Positions 37,541 to 46,286 of a DNA stretch of 64,000 bases are shown in pieces. Positions within the stretch are counted from its first letter, which is position 1, and every line of letters starts with the position of its first letter. Origin of the DNA: Pseudomonadota bacterium. GTDB taxonomy: Bacteria; Pseudomonadota; Alphaproteobacteria; Rhodospirillales; Magnetospirillaceae. The notes below the pieces were generated by a model. The model ran no database searches. It was not told where the DNA came from and worked only from the letters and a program-made list of their open reading frames with translations. The stretch covers positions 91,042 to 155,041 of the forward strand of contig JAJXWP010000004.1 in assembly GCA_021781575.1 (NCBI GenBank), read 5' to 3'. Position numbers and translations under genes: made by a program.

Positions 37541-39283
37541 TCAGAACCGTGCCGTAGTGTTCAGCAGGAACCGTGTCGTCCGGTGTCCGTCGTCGTTTCC
37601 CGGAACAGGCACCAATGCCCTGGCACCTTCCAGATCGACCGCAATGCTCGACAATGCTCCGAACCGAATACCGCCGCCGGCCGAAGCAATGGTCGTATTG
37701 GCATCCGGCCCGCCGTAACTCCAGACCTTGCCGGCATCGTAGAAGCCGTAGAGCTGGAGAGAATCCAGATCGAGCGATGATGCATTCAGATCATAGCGCA
37801 ATTCCAAGGCGCCACCGACGCCGGTGTCGCCGGTAATCGATCCCGGATCGTAACCGCGCCCGATCTGCGCGCCGCCAAAGCTCAATTCTTCGCCGGTGAG
37901 CAGCGGGACCGGCGAATACTGACCACTGATCAGCAAAGATGCGCTGACCGGGCCGGCGATGGGCTGGACCCGCCCCAACGACGAGGTCAGCTTGGTGAAG
38001 TCGGTGCGGCCGTCGGGACGCGACAGCCCGGCGCTGCCCGACCGGCTGGCGCCCAATGTCGGGAGCCCCTGGGAGGCGTCGAAGGTGGCGTTGGTGACGC
38101 CGTCCAGCCAGGCCGAGTTCTGGTAGCTCATGCCGATGTCGGCGACACGCCATTCGTCATGGCTGAGCGGGCCGCCGAGAGCCTGCACGTCGGCCTGTTC
38201 GTAAGTGATCCCGCCTTCCACGCTGAGCTTCTGCTGCCGCTCGAGGAGCAGCGGAACGCTGACGCGCGGCCCGACCGCCGCATTGTTGGTGATCATCTTC
38301 AGATTGGCCACGGCGCCGGCCGGCTCGCCATGGGACAGCAGGCCGGTCATGCTGAACGTCATCCCGTCGAGCAGGTTGACGGGAGCCACGTAGCGGGCCT
38401 GGAAGGCACGGCGGCGGTTGACGTCGGACGGGTCGCCCGAGGCGTTCAAGGCAATCTGTCCGCCATCGCTGAAGGGTGACCGGAAGGTGGTGTCGGCCGA
38501 CAAGGTCCAGCGGCCGGTCATCGCCGCCCCCCGGTTGTCCAGCGAGGCGGACGAGGTCCACGGCCCGGGGACCACCGTCACCACCAGGTCGGAGGCGCCC
38601 GGCTCGCTGGCCGACGGCCTGAGCAGCCCGGAGGCTGAGTTGCCCGGGAGCTGGTTGGCCGCCAGCAGCGCCCCCTCGAGGACCGGCAGCTTCAACGGAC
38701 GAGAAGCGGTGACCGGCGCCAGCAGCGCCTCGACCCGCTTGCGGGTGCTGTCGTCGGCGCCCTGCACGGAAACAGCGGCGACGAAGCCTTCGACCACGGC
38801 GATGGTGAACACCCCGTTGCTGACGCTCTGGGTCGGCACATAGGCACGGGTCAGCACGTAGCCGTCGGCCCGGTATTTCGCCTCGATCTTCTCGGCGGCG
38901 GAGATCAGGTCGGAGAGATGAATGGTCTTGCCGACCACTGCCGCGGTCAGCTTGGCCAGTTCCGAGCGGGGATAGACGGTGGCGCCGGTGATGTGGACGT
39001 CCTTGACGTGAAAGGACAGTTCTTCCACCGCTCGCGGCACGGGAGAGCGGCGAGGGGCCTGGATGCTGAAATCCAGATTGGGCGCCGGCTGAAATTCCGG
39101 TTGCGGCCGGGTTCGGCCCGGCTGTGGCGGCGGCAAGGCCTGGGCCAGCGCCGCGTCGGTGATTTGCACAGCGCCGGACGGCGGGGCGGCCGGGCTGGCC
39201 GCCAGGACCGTATACGGAACCACCGCCGCCAGGAAGGCAGCGATGCCCATGCCGAATCGCCGCCCGACTCCGACGTGCGCCAT
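37541..39283 (-). CDS. TpsB outer-membrane transporter (ShlB/FhaC family)
   Basis: This 580-residue protein is the outer-membrane partner of a two-partner secretion system. A signal peptide (to about residue 29) precedes a Pro-rich linker. POTRA domains follow (ELSFHVKDVHITGATVYPRSEL and YRADGYVLTRAYVPTQSVSNG). The barrel domain carries the family's conserved loop motif GRGYDPGSITGDTG and ends in a terminal Phe (NTTARF), the usual recognition signal for barrel assembly. It begins the minus-strand operon and is followed after 19 nt by tpsA, its expected substrate. A GGTGGGGGATGA sequence before the ATG provides the ribosome binding site. Confidence 0.93.
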   Translation of the reverse strand: MAHVGVGRRFGMGIAAFLAAVVPYTVLAASPAAPPSGAVQITDAALAQALPPPQPGRTRPQPEFQPAPNLDFSIQAPRRSPVPRAVEELSFHVKDVHITGATVYPRSELAKLTAAVVGKTIHLSDLISAAEKIEAKYRADGYVLTRAYVPTQSVSNGVFTIAVVEGFVAAVSVQGADDSTRKRVEALLAPVTASRPLKLPVLEGALLAANQLPGNSASGLLRPSASEPGASDLVVTVVPGPWTSSASLDNRGAAMTGRWTLSADTTFRSPFSDGGQIALNASGDPSDVNRRRAFQARYVAPVNLLDGMTFSMTGLLSHGEPAGAVANLKMITNNAAVGPRVSVPLLLERQQKLSVEGGITYEQADVQALGGPLSHDEWRVADIGMSYQNSAWLDGVTNATFDASQGLPTLGASRSGSAGLSRPDGRTDFTKLTSSLGRVQPIAGPVSASLLISGQYSPVPLLTGEELSFGGAQIGRGYDPGSITGDTGVGGALELRYDLNASSLDLDSLQLYGFYDAGKVWSYGGPDANTTIASAGGGIRFGALSSIAVDLEGARALVPVPGNDDGHRTTRFLLNTTARF

Positions 39284-39321
39284 TCATCCCCCACCGGGCT
39301 CTTCGCGGGAAACCCCAACCC

Positions 39322-39352
39322 GCGAAATCGCCCCCACCTGCGAAATTGCCCC
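39322..39352. repeat. Direct repeats GCGAAATCGCCCC / GCGAAATTGCCCC in tpsB leader
   Basis: Two 13-nt copies, 39322-39334 and 39340-39352, differ at one base and are offset by 18 nt. They lie between the likely tpsB promoter and its start codon. A similar GCGAAAATTCCCCCC occurs downstream of rfbA (47192). The spacing is a little under two helical turns, which would suit a regulator binding side by side, but no regulator is known. Confidence 0.35.
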
Positions 39353-39369
39353 AGCGATACGAATTTGGG

Positions 39370-39398
39370 AGTGTGACCCCTGCCGAAAGGACTGTCAA
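39370..39398 (-). promoter_or_regulatory. Possible sigma-70 promoter for the tps operon
   Basis: Read on the minus strand, a perfect TTGACA -35 box (39393-39398) is followed after 17 nt by CACACT (39370-39375), a weak -10. The promoter would give a leader of about 80 nt for tpsB. The surrounding 200 nt (39284-39489) is the AT-richest stretch in this region and holds the start of the divergent gene. Confidence 0.35.
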
Positions 39399-39492
39399 CC
39401 TATGGCTAACGATAAGAAATTAGACAAAAGCGCCATTTACCAAAGTAAGATCCTGTCCGACGACAGTAGTCCAATGCAGATGCAACCTCGTG

Positions 39493-41991
39493 ATGAATAA
39501 ATTCGCCTGCGAAGGCCCTGGCTGCCGGCGGAACACCCACCGAAACCGCCTGGTCCTCGCCTTCGGCACAACCATTCTTGCCGGCAGCCAGTTCATCTTC
39601 CTGGGCGGCCTGCGGCCGTTCGCCCTGGGCCTATGGTTCCAGTCGGAACCGGTGGTCCTGGCGCATTTCGTCAGCGGCGGCCTGGCGGCCTTCGCCCTGG
39701 CCGCGGTTGTCCTGGCCGACAAGGGGGCCGCGGCGATCCTGCGCAATCCGGTGGTCCTTGCCTTGGCGGCCATGACCCTGTGGTCGGGTCTCGCCGCGGG
39801 AGCGGCGCCCCTGCCGATGCGATCCTGGTTCGGCGCGCCGGAAACCGGCGAAGGCGTGCTCGCATTGCTGGCGCTCACCGCGGAGACGGCGTTGGCGGCA
39901 TCGCTGTGGCGCCGGCGCGGGCCGCGCCTTGTTGTGGCCGCATCGGCGGCCTTGGCCGTCGCCGCCATCGTGCTGCTGAATCTCGGCTACCTGCTCGACC
40001 ATTCCGCGACCGCCGCCGCCTGGCCCGAATACGCCGCCTTCGCCGGGCTGTTCCTCCTCGTCACGCTGTCCTGCCTGCCCGACCGCCGGCCGCGGGTCCG
40101 GCATCTGCGCTGGGTCGCCGCCGCGGTGGCCGTCGCCGCCGTGGCATTGTCGCGCAATCGCAGCGCCATGGCCCTGCTGGCGGCCGCGCCGGTGCTGTGG
40201 CTTGGCATCCGCACCGGGCAGCGCCACCTGGCGCCGCGGCGGTTGCGCCTGGCGGTCGTCGGGCTGGCGCTGATCGCCCCGCTGGCCGCCGCATCGGCGA
40301 TGGCCGGCATGGCCGCGCTCGGCGGCAATCACTCGGCGGTTGCCCGGGCAACCATGGGCAAGGTGGGCATCGAGCGGCTGAGGGCCGAGCCGATGCTGCT
40401 GCTTTCGGGGACGGGATGGGGCAGCTTCAACGACACCCTCCTCGCCTACGCCAACGCCGCCGGAGCCAGCTACTATCAGGGAACGGTCGCCAAGCCCAGC
40501 TGGGAAGGCCTGGGCGGCGGCGCCTTCCACTGCCACGATGAAGTCCTGGAAACGGTCCTGTCGGTCGGGTTGCCGGGGGCCGCCCTGGCGGCTGTGGCTG
40601 TCATCTTTCTCATCCGGGCGGCACCGCGCCGGCGGTTTGCCGCCGTTGCGGCATTCTGGCTGGTCATCCTGGCGTTGACCGGGGTGTGGTTCCTTCTGCC
40701 TCCGGTCCTTCCCTTCGCCGCCCTGGCCATCGGCGCCACGGCGGCCCGCTGGCGACCCCGGACGCTCCCCTCGCCGCCCGCCTTGGCATGGGGCCCGCCG
40801 CTCGCCGGCGGTCTTCTGCTGGCCGCCGCGGCGGTGCCGCAATACGAGACGGCCAAAGGCGCCGAACGGCTGCTGGCCGCGGTGAACGGCCCTCCTCCGG
40901 CCGGCGCCGCCGCCCAGGCCTATGGAGATGACCGCCGCGGCGGCCATCACCTGTGGTGGATCGCCCTCAATTTCACCGTCCGCCTGAACGAGCAGATCCA
41001 GGCGGGACGACCGGTCTCGGGCGCCGAAGCCGAGTGGCTCCGCATCCTCCTCGGCGCCATCGACCGGCAGGCGGCGCTGGGCACCGCCTCGCTGCGCTTG
41101 CGTTCTCTGGGGGTCGCCATTCGCAACGATCTTGCCCGAGCCATGGGCGACCACGCTCTCGATCCGGTGAGGGCGGAAGCGTTGCCCGCCTGGCGGGAGC
41201 GGATCGAGCAGTTGCTGATGGCGGCGCCGCGCCGTACCGATCTCGCCATTCCCTACCTCGATCATCGGCTTCGGAACGGCGACCGGCCCGAGGTCTTGTC
41301 CTTCGCCAATCGGTTGCTGGCGGCCGATCCGACGGACCCGGTGGGGCTGTGGTTTTCCGGCCTCGCCCTGCTGCCCGCGGAGCGCTCCATCCCGCTGGGA
41401 CTGAGCCGGCTGGTGCAGGCCGTCGACCGCGGCGTGAACCGCTTCCTGCCGGTGGAACAACCGCTTGAGTTCACCTTCGCCAACGGCGCCAAGGTCGCCG
41501 TCGACACCGACGGCGCCTTGGTCGCCCACCTGTACACCGCCGCCTTTCGCCGCCTTCCGGAGGCGGGCGGATTACGCAAATGGACCAGAGAATTCAAGCT
41601 GTCGGTCGCCCCCGGCCAGCGCGCCACCCCCAGCCGCCGCGACTATTCGGCGCTGGCGACGGCCCCCCTGCTGTCGGCTTCGGGCCATTCCCTCGCCTGG
41701 CAGTTGCTCCATTCCCCTGAATTCAGCACCCTCTATCCCGCTCTTCGTGGGGCGACCCCGGGGAACCCCGCCGACGACCGGGCCTTCGTTGCGCAAATCT
41801 GGAGCAACGTCCTCGGCCATCGGCCCGGCGCCGATGTGCTGGCCCGGTCCGTCGCCGCTATCGAAGGCCCACAACACTACAGCTACGAACAGACCCTGGC
41901 GGCGATCGCCGTCAGCCCGGAAAACCTCGCCGCCGACCGCGACCGAATCTACCTGCTGCCGGCCGCTGCCGGAGACAATCGGAGACCATGA
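39493..41991 (+). CDS. O-antigen-ligase-like membrane protein with DUF4214-like C-terminus
   Basis: The first half of this 832-residue protein is very hydrophobic, with about ten membrane segments. It contains a Wzy/WaaL-type pattern: GTGWGSFNDTLL followed by FHCHDEVLETVLSVGLPG. Proteins of this class transfer lipid-linked glycans to lipid A core (WaaL) or to proteins (PglL/PilO). The C-terminal 170 residues look like DUF4214 (LYTAAFRRLPEAGGLRKW, SPEFSTLYP, IWSNVLGHRPGADVL, IAVSPENL). DUF4214 is common in secreted calcium-binding and surface proteins. The start is not clear: GTG at 39490 and ATG at 39493 are adjacent and neither has a good ribosome binding site. It is divergent from tpsB and its stop overlaps the next gene by 4 nt. 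Confidence 0.7.
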   Translation: MNKFACEGPGCRRNTHRNRLVLAFGTTILAGSQFIFLGGLRPFALGLWFQSEPVVLAHFVSGGLAAFALAAVVLADKGAAAILRNPVVLALAAMTLWSGLAAGAAPLPMRSWFGAPETGEGVLALLALTAETALAASLWRRRGPRLVVAASAALAVAAIVLLNLGYLLDHSATAAAWPEYAAFAGLFLLVTLSCLPDRRPRVRHLRWVAAAVAVAAVALSRNRSAMALLAAAPVLWLGIRTGQRHLAPRRLRLAVVGLALIAPLAAASAMAGMAALGGNHSAVARATMGKVGIERLRAEPMLLLSGTGWGSFNDTLLAYANAAGASYYQGTVAKPSWEGLGGGAFHCHDEVLETVLSVGLPGAALAAVAVIFLIRAAPRRRFAAVAAFWLVILALTGVWFLLPPVLPFAALAIGATAARWRPRTLPSPPALAWGPPLAGGLLLAAAAVPQYETAKGAERLLAAVNGPPPAGAAAQAYGDDRRGGHHLWWIALNFTVRLNEQIQAGRPVSGAEAEWLRILLGAIDRQAALGTASLRLRSLGVAIRNDLARAMGDHALDPVRAEALPAWRERIEQLLMAAPRRTDLAIPYLDHRLRNGDRPEVLSFANRLLAADPTDPVGLWFSGLALLPAERSIPLGLSRLVQAVDRGVNRFLPVEQPLEFTFANGAKVAVDTDGALVAHLYTAAFRRLPEAGGLRKWTREFKLSVAPGQRATPSRRDYSALATAPLLSASGHSLAWQLLHSPEFSTLYPALRGATPGNPADDRAFVAQIWSNVLGHRPGADVLARSVAAIEGPQHYSYEQTLAAIAVSPENLAADRDRIYLLPAAAGDNRRP

Positions 41992-43649
41992 TGGAGCATC
42001 CCTTCGCCGCCGTCGCCCGTGCCGTGCCGGCCTTCGCCGCCGCCCTGGAGCGACATGAAGCCGGCGACCTGGCCGCGGCCCGGGCGGCCTATCTGGACCT
42101 GATCGACCAGCAAGGCCTGACCGCCCTCTGCCTGCACCAGCTGGGGCTGATCGCCGCGGCCAAAGGCGATCACGCCGGCGCCGCGGCGATGCTGCGCGCC
42201 GCCATCCGCGTCGACCCGCTGCAGCCGCTGGCCTATCACAATTTGAGCGAGATCCTCGATCGCCTGGGCGATGCCGGCGGCGCCACCGCCGTGCTGGTCG
42301 AGCTTGGCTGCGTCCTGCAGGCCCAAGGCGCCCACGCTCCGGCGATCCAGCTCTATCAGCGGGTGTTGGCCCGCGATCCCCTGAATTATGCCGCCTTCGT
42401 CAACGCCGGCACCGGCTTGGCCTGGCTCGGCGAGTATGGCCAGGCGGCGCGCCGCCTGCTCGACGGCATCATCTTGTACGGCCGGCTGTCACCCGATGTC
42501 GCCGCCTTCGCCCGCGGCATCGCGGAGCGCCTGGAAAAGCGGATCGGTGCCTGGGCGGAAGCGGCACCGCTGCCCGCCGGCCCGCCCACCGGCGCGGTCG
42601 AAAAGATCGAAGATGCGCTGACCACGCTCGGCACGGCCCTCGACCAACTGGGCTGCGCCGAAGAAGCTTTGCTGTGCCACCGGCAATCGGTGGCGGCGGC
42701 GCCCGGATTTGCGCTGGGCCACTGGAACCTGGCGCTGTCCCTTCTCGCCGCCGGCGATTTTCTCGGCGGCTGGAAGGAGTATGAATGGCGCTGGCTGTCC
42801 GACCGGTTCCGCGAACCACGGCGTCGCCTTCCCCTGCCCACCTGGCGGCGCCAGGCGTTGGACGGCAAGCGCATCCTGATCTGGGGCGAACAGGGATTGG
42901 CCGAGATCATCCAGTTTGCGCCGCTGGTGCCCCGGCTGGCCTCCCTGGGCGCCGAGGTGGTGTTCGAAGTTCCCCACCCGCTGCTCAGGCTGTTCCGACA
43001 AAGTCTTGACGGCGTCAGGGTCGTCGGCCGTGCCGCCGGTCCCCATACCCTGCCGACCGAATTGCCGCTGGATTACGCTCTGCCGCAGATGAGCCTGCCG
43101 CACCGGCTCGACTTGCGGATCCAGGATCTGCCCCTGGCCACCGACTATCTGCGCCCCACCCCCGGCGACCGCACCGACTGGGCGAAGCGCCTGGCCGCCG
43201 AGACGCGGCCGAAGGTGGGCCTCGTCTGGACGGAGGGAGCCGAGGCCAGCGCCGCCACCATTCCCCTTGCCACGCTTCGCCCGCTGTTCGAAGTGGGCGG
43301 CATCGCCTGGCATTCCTTGCAGCCCGGAGCGCCGGCCGAGGCCCTGCCCGCCGCCGGCCTCGAGACGATGCGCGACCTGGCCCGGCATTTGACCGACTTC
43401 GCTGATTTGGCCGCCGCCATCGACGCCCTCGATCTGGTCGTCGCCACCGACAGCGCCGTCGCCCACCTGGCCGCCGCAATGGGCAAACCAACCTGGATGA
43501 TGATGCCGGCGGCGTGCGGATGGCCATGGTCGGGCAAGGCCCAGTCGAGCCGCTGGTATCCGTCGGTCCGTCTTTTCCGCCAGCCCACGCCGGGAGACTG
43601 GAGCGCGGTGGCCGAGGCGGTGGCGACGGAACTCGCCGGCTGGCGTTGA
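41988..43649 (+). CDS. TPR-containing glycosyltransferase-like protein (copy 2)
   Basis: The 553-residue protein has the same layout as the gene at 17688-19421: an N-terminal HPFAA-RAVPAFAAAL start, TPR helices to about residue 280, then a GT-B-like domain with VVATDSAVAHLAAAMGKPTWMM near the end. The two copies can be aligned by eye throughout, for example ARAAYLDLIDQ, LALCLHQLGLIAA-type TPRs and HWNLALSLLAAGDF. Its start overlaps the O-antigen-ligase-like gene by 4 nt, so the two are probably co-expressed. The pairing suggests glycan assembly or transfer, with the TPRs binding a protein acceptor. Substrates are unknown. Confidence 0.75.
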   Translation: MMEHPFAAVARAVPAFAAALERHEAGDLAAARAAYLDLIDQQGLTALCLHQLGLIAAAKGDHAGAAAMLRAAIRVDPLQPLAYHNLSEILDRLGDAGGATAVLVELGCVLQAQGAHAPAIQLYQRVLARDPLNYAAFVNAGTGLAWLGEYGQAARRLLDGIILYGRLSPDVAAFARGIAERLEKRIGAWAEAAPLPAGPPTGAVEKIEDALTTLGTALDQLGCAEEALLCHRQSVAAAPGFALGHWNLALSLLAAGDFLGGWKEYEWRWLSDRFREPRRRLPLPTWRRQALDGKRILIWGEQGLAEIIQFAPLVPRLASLGAEVVFEVPHPLLRLFRQSLDGVRVVGRAAGPHTLPTELPLDYALPQMSLPHRLDLRIQDLPLATDYLRPTPGDRTDWAKRLAAETRPKVGLVWTEGAEASAATIPLATLRPLFEVGGIAWHSLQPGAPAEALPAAGLETMRDLARHLTDFADLAAAIDALDLVVATDSAVAHLAAAMGKPTWMMMPAACGWPWSGKAQSSRWYPSVRLFRQPTPGDWSAVAEAVATELAGWR

Positions 43650-43698
43650 CTCCGTGGGTTGCCATTGGGTAGAACCGCCGTGTAAGGCTTTTGAATTC

Positions 43699-43714
43699 GC
43701 CCCTCGCCGGGCGG
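43699..43714. repeat. CCCTCGCCGGGCGG repeat element (partial copy)
   Basis: The core GCCCCTCGCCGGGCGG shared with four other intergenic sites occurs here, 51 nt before the ATG of the zinc-ribbon gene. The left flank (AAGGCTTTTGAATTC) only loosely matches the other copies, and the right arm is not complementary, so this is a decayed copy. Confidence 0.5.
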
Positions 43715-43764
43715 GGCCTCCGCCTCAATGCTGGAAACCGCTCAAGGATTTTGGGGAGGGTTCG

Positions 43765-44010
43765 ATGATCATCTACAGCGTGCAATGCAGCCACGGCCAT
43801 GTGTTCGACGAGTGGTTTTCCAACTCCGCCGATTACGATGCCAAGGCGGCCGCCGGAGAGATCGCCTGCCCCGAATGCGGCGACCGGCAGGTCGGCAAAG
43901 CCATCATGGCGCCGCGGGTAGCCAAGGCGGCGGCCGCAGCACCGGTGCCCAGCTGTCAAACCGGCGGCGGCTGCCAAGGTGGTGCCTGCGCTTTTGCCAA
44001 CGATTTCTAG
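43765..44010 (+). CDS. DUF1178-like zinc-ribbon protein
   Basis: This 81-residue protein starts MIIYSVQCSHGHVFDEWF, like the DUF1178 family. It has two Cys clusters: CSHGH near residue 8 and CPEC near residue 36, which probably form a zinc ribbon. A Gly/Cys-rich tail (SCQTGGGCQGGACAF) replaces the longer C-terminal part seen in most family members, which are usually around 140 residues. The start at 43765 has a strong GGGGAGGG ribosome binding site 4 nt upstream. Family function is unknown. It appears to be a single-gene unit. Confidence 0.75.
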   Translation: MIIYSVQCSHGHVFDEWFSNSADYDAKAAAGEIACPECGDRQVGKAIMAPRVAKAAAAAPVPSCQTGGGCQGGACAFANDF

Positions 44011-44108
44011 GCGATGCTCGGCGGCAGGCCGACAACCATTGCTGAAAACTATTGACCAATCAGAATATTAGGGCGATTTTTGTCCCGTTCCTGGTCTGGA
44101 CCAAAGCA

Positions 44109-45206
44109 ATGGCGTTACCGCACCTTCCGCCCCCGATCGAGATCAATAATGAAACCAAGAAAGGGGTCATCGATGGCCTGAAAAAGGTCATTGCGGTTTT
44201 CCAGACCAATGGCCTGCTCGACCAGGCTGCCACTTACCAGGCTATTATCCACGAGCCCGAGGTTCTCTACAGTTTCATCCAGACCTATCGCGCCAACGCA
44301 AAGCTGGCCGAATCGGTCGTCGTCGGCAAGAACGGCAAGCCGGTAGCCGACGAGAACGCCCCGTTGATTTGTGGCGTCAGCCTGGCTCAGGTCCAGCAAC
44401 TTCTGGTCAAGACTTGCGCCCGCTTCTACTTCGAACAGGATACCCGGGAAGAAGAAGGAACCGTCACCCAGACGGTGACCAAGACGCGCTTTCTGTTCTT
44501 CAAGACCACCGAACAGGTCGAACGCAAGGTCGGCGGTGGGTTCGACGAGCGCAAGGTGCGCGAACTGTCGCGCTATATGGCGTTCGACTGGCAACTGCCG
44601 CTGCTGCCCGCCTATTCCGAACTCAGTTCCCCCCAGTTGATGGAACTGGCCGAGCATTTCATCTGCTTGCAGACGGCCGAAGCGATCCAGGAATTCGCCC
44701 AATACGACCAGGCCACCATCAAGAAGGTGAAGACGCTGGTCGGCGGCGACTTCCCGATGCTTTTGTCAACCCGGCCGGCTGCCATCGGCGGCATCATCGG
44801 CTGGAACAAGGACATGTACGATTTCTATCGCAAGACGCTGGGCGATAAGGCATTCGACTTCTTCGCCCGGGACAAGGCGTTCCACATGGTCTGCGCCGCC
44901 CTCGACAAGCCGCTGGTCAGCATCTACGGCGACGTTCTGTGCTATATCCACGCGGTCAATCTGGAAGAGATGCAGCGGCTCAACATCGACAAGGCCGACG
45001 TCCTGCTCGCCGCGATGAAATTCGCCTTCGGTGAAAGGCTGCCGCGAATCCTGTCGCAAGCCAACTTCGCCAAGGACATCCTGCGCAAACTGGTGGAAAG
45101 CCTGCTTCACCTGTCCCAGGAAAAGAACCAGATGGCCGTCTCGGCCCAGTTGACCTGCAAGGCCATCGCGCCGCAGGTCATGGACTGGCTGGCCAAGCAA
45201 GGATAG
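44109..45206 (+). CDS. Protein of unknown function, 365 residues
   Basis: I do not recognise this protein. It has no signal peptide or membrane segment and is predicted by eye to be mostly helical. There are several charged helices (NNETKKGVIDGLKKVIAVFQ, KLVESLLHLSQEKNQ) and a central basic-to-acidic stretch (TREEEGTVTQTVTKTRFLFF). The ATG at 44109 is preferred over a TTG at 44052 that would add a low-GC N-terminus; neither has a clear ribosome binding site. It lies 9 nt before rfbB on the same strand, so it may be co-transcribed with the dTDP-sugar genes. Codon use is like the rest of the window. Confidence 0.6.
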   Translation: MALPHLPPPIEINNETKKGVIDGLKKVIAVFQTNGLLDQAATYQAIIHEPEVLYSFIQTYRANAKLAESVVVGKNGKPVADENAPLICGVSLAQVQQLLVKTCARFYFEQDTREEEGTVTQTVTKTRFLFFKTTEQVERKVGGGFDERKVRELSRYMAFDWQLPLLPAYSELSSPQLMELAEHFICLQTAEAIQEFAQYDQATIKKVKTLVGGDFPMLLSTRPAAIGGIIGWNKDMYDFYRKTLGDKAFDFFARDKAFHMVCAALDKPLVSIYGDVLCYIHAVNLEEMQRLNIDKADVLLAAMKFAFGERLPRILSQANFAKDILRKLVESLLHLSQEKNQMAVSAQLTCKAIAPQVMDWLAKQG

Positions 45207-45215
45207 ATCCGCTTC

Positions 45216-46286
45216 ATGCAAACGGTGTTCGTTACCGGCGGCGCCGGGTTCATCGGCTCGGCCGTCGTCCGCCAGTTCCTCGACGAAACCGACATCCGCG
45301 TCATCAATATCGACAAGCTGACCTACGCCGCCAATCTGGCTTCGATCCCGCAAGGCCTCGACCACCCGCGCCATGTGCTGGAGACCGTCGACATCTGCGA
45401 CGGGCCTGAGCTGCGGCGCCTGTTTCACACCTATCGGCCCGACGCGGTGATGCATCTGGCCGCCGAATCCCATGTCGACCGCTCCATCGACGGGCCCGGC
45501 GAATTCATCCGCACCAATGTCGTCGGGACCTGCACGCTCCTCGAAAGCGCCCTGGCCTATTGGCGGGACACCAAGACCGCGTTCCGCTTTCACCATGTAT
45601 CCACCGACGAAGTGTTCGGCAGCCTGGGGGCGGACGGCTATTTCACCGAAACTACCCCTTACGCGCCCAACTCGCCCTATTCCGCTTCCAAGGCCGGCGC
45701 CGATCACCTGGTGCGGGCCTGGCACGAAACCTACGGCCTGCCGGTGGTCATCACCAACTGCTCCAACAATTACGGGCCATACCATTTCCCGGAAAAACTG
45801 ATCCCTCTGATCATCATCCGCGGCCTGGCCGGGCAAAGCCTGCCGGTCTATGGGAGCGGCTCGAACATCCGCGACTGGCTTTACGTGGAAGATCATGCCC
45901 GGGCGCTGCGGCTGGTGCTGGAGCGGGGGAACATCGGCGAGAGCTACAATATCGGCGGCAATAACGAGCGCACCAACCTGTCGGTGGTCGAGGCCATCTG
46001 CGATCTGCTCGATCGCCAGGTTCCATACTCGGACGGACCGCGGCGTCGCCTGATCACCTTCGTCGCCGACCGCCCCGGGCACGATCATCGCTATGCCATC
46101 GACGCCGGCAAGATCCGCCGGCAGCTCGGCTGGAGCCCGCAGGAAAGCTTCGATACCGGTTTGGCCAAGACGGTCCGCTGGTATCTCGACAACCGGGCCT
46201 GGTGGCAGGCCATTCTGGACGGGGGCTACCGGGCCGAGCGGATCGGCCTGGGGCAAGCGGCGAACGGTACGGAGGCGCGTCCATGA
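45216..46286 (+). CDS. rfbB: dTDP-glucose 4,6-dehydratase
   Basis: RfbB (RmlB) converts dTDP-glucose to dTDP-4-keto-6-deoxyglucose, a precursor of dTDP-L-rhamnose and other surface sugars. The NAD-binding [11 protein letters not shown] is at the N-terminus and the catalytic YSASKAGAD (Y-X3-K) is near residue 160. The active-site STDEVFG is present. The 356-residue length is normal. Its stop overlaps the rfbA start by 4 nt. The usual partners rfbC and rfbD are not in the window, so dTDP-rhamnose synthesis would need them elsewhere, or the intermediate is used for another sugar. Confidence 0.95.
   Translation: MQTVFVTGGAGFIGSAVVRQFLDETDIRVINIDKLTYAANLASIPQGLDHPRHVLETVDICDGPELRRLFHTYRPDAVMHLAAESHVDRSIDGPGEFIRTNVVGTCTLLESALAYWRDTKTAFRFHHVSTDEVFGSLGADGYFTETTPYAPNSPYSASKAGADHLVRAWHETYGLPVVITNCSNNYGPYHFPEKLIPLIIIRGLAGQSLPVYGSGSNIRDWLYVEDHARALRLVLERGNIGESYNIGGNNERTNLSVVEAICDLLDRQVPYSDGPRRRLITFVADRPGHDHRYAIDAGKIRRQLGWSPQESFDTGLAKTVRWYLDNRAWWQAILDGGYRAERIGLGQAANGTEARP

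Noticed and set aside
39402..39500. A 32-residue open frame (MANDKKLDKS...) in the tpsB upstream gap
   Set aside because: It has no ribosome binding site and ends inside the start of the next gene; it is more likely AT-rich leader sequence.
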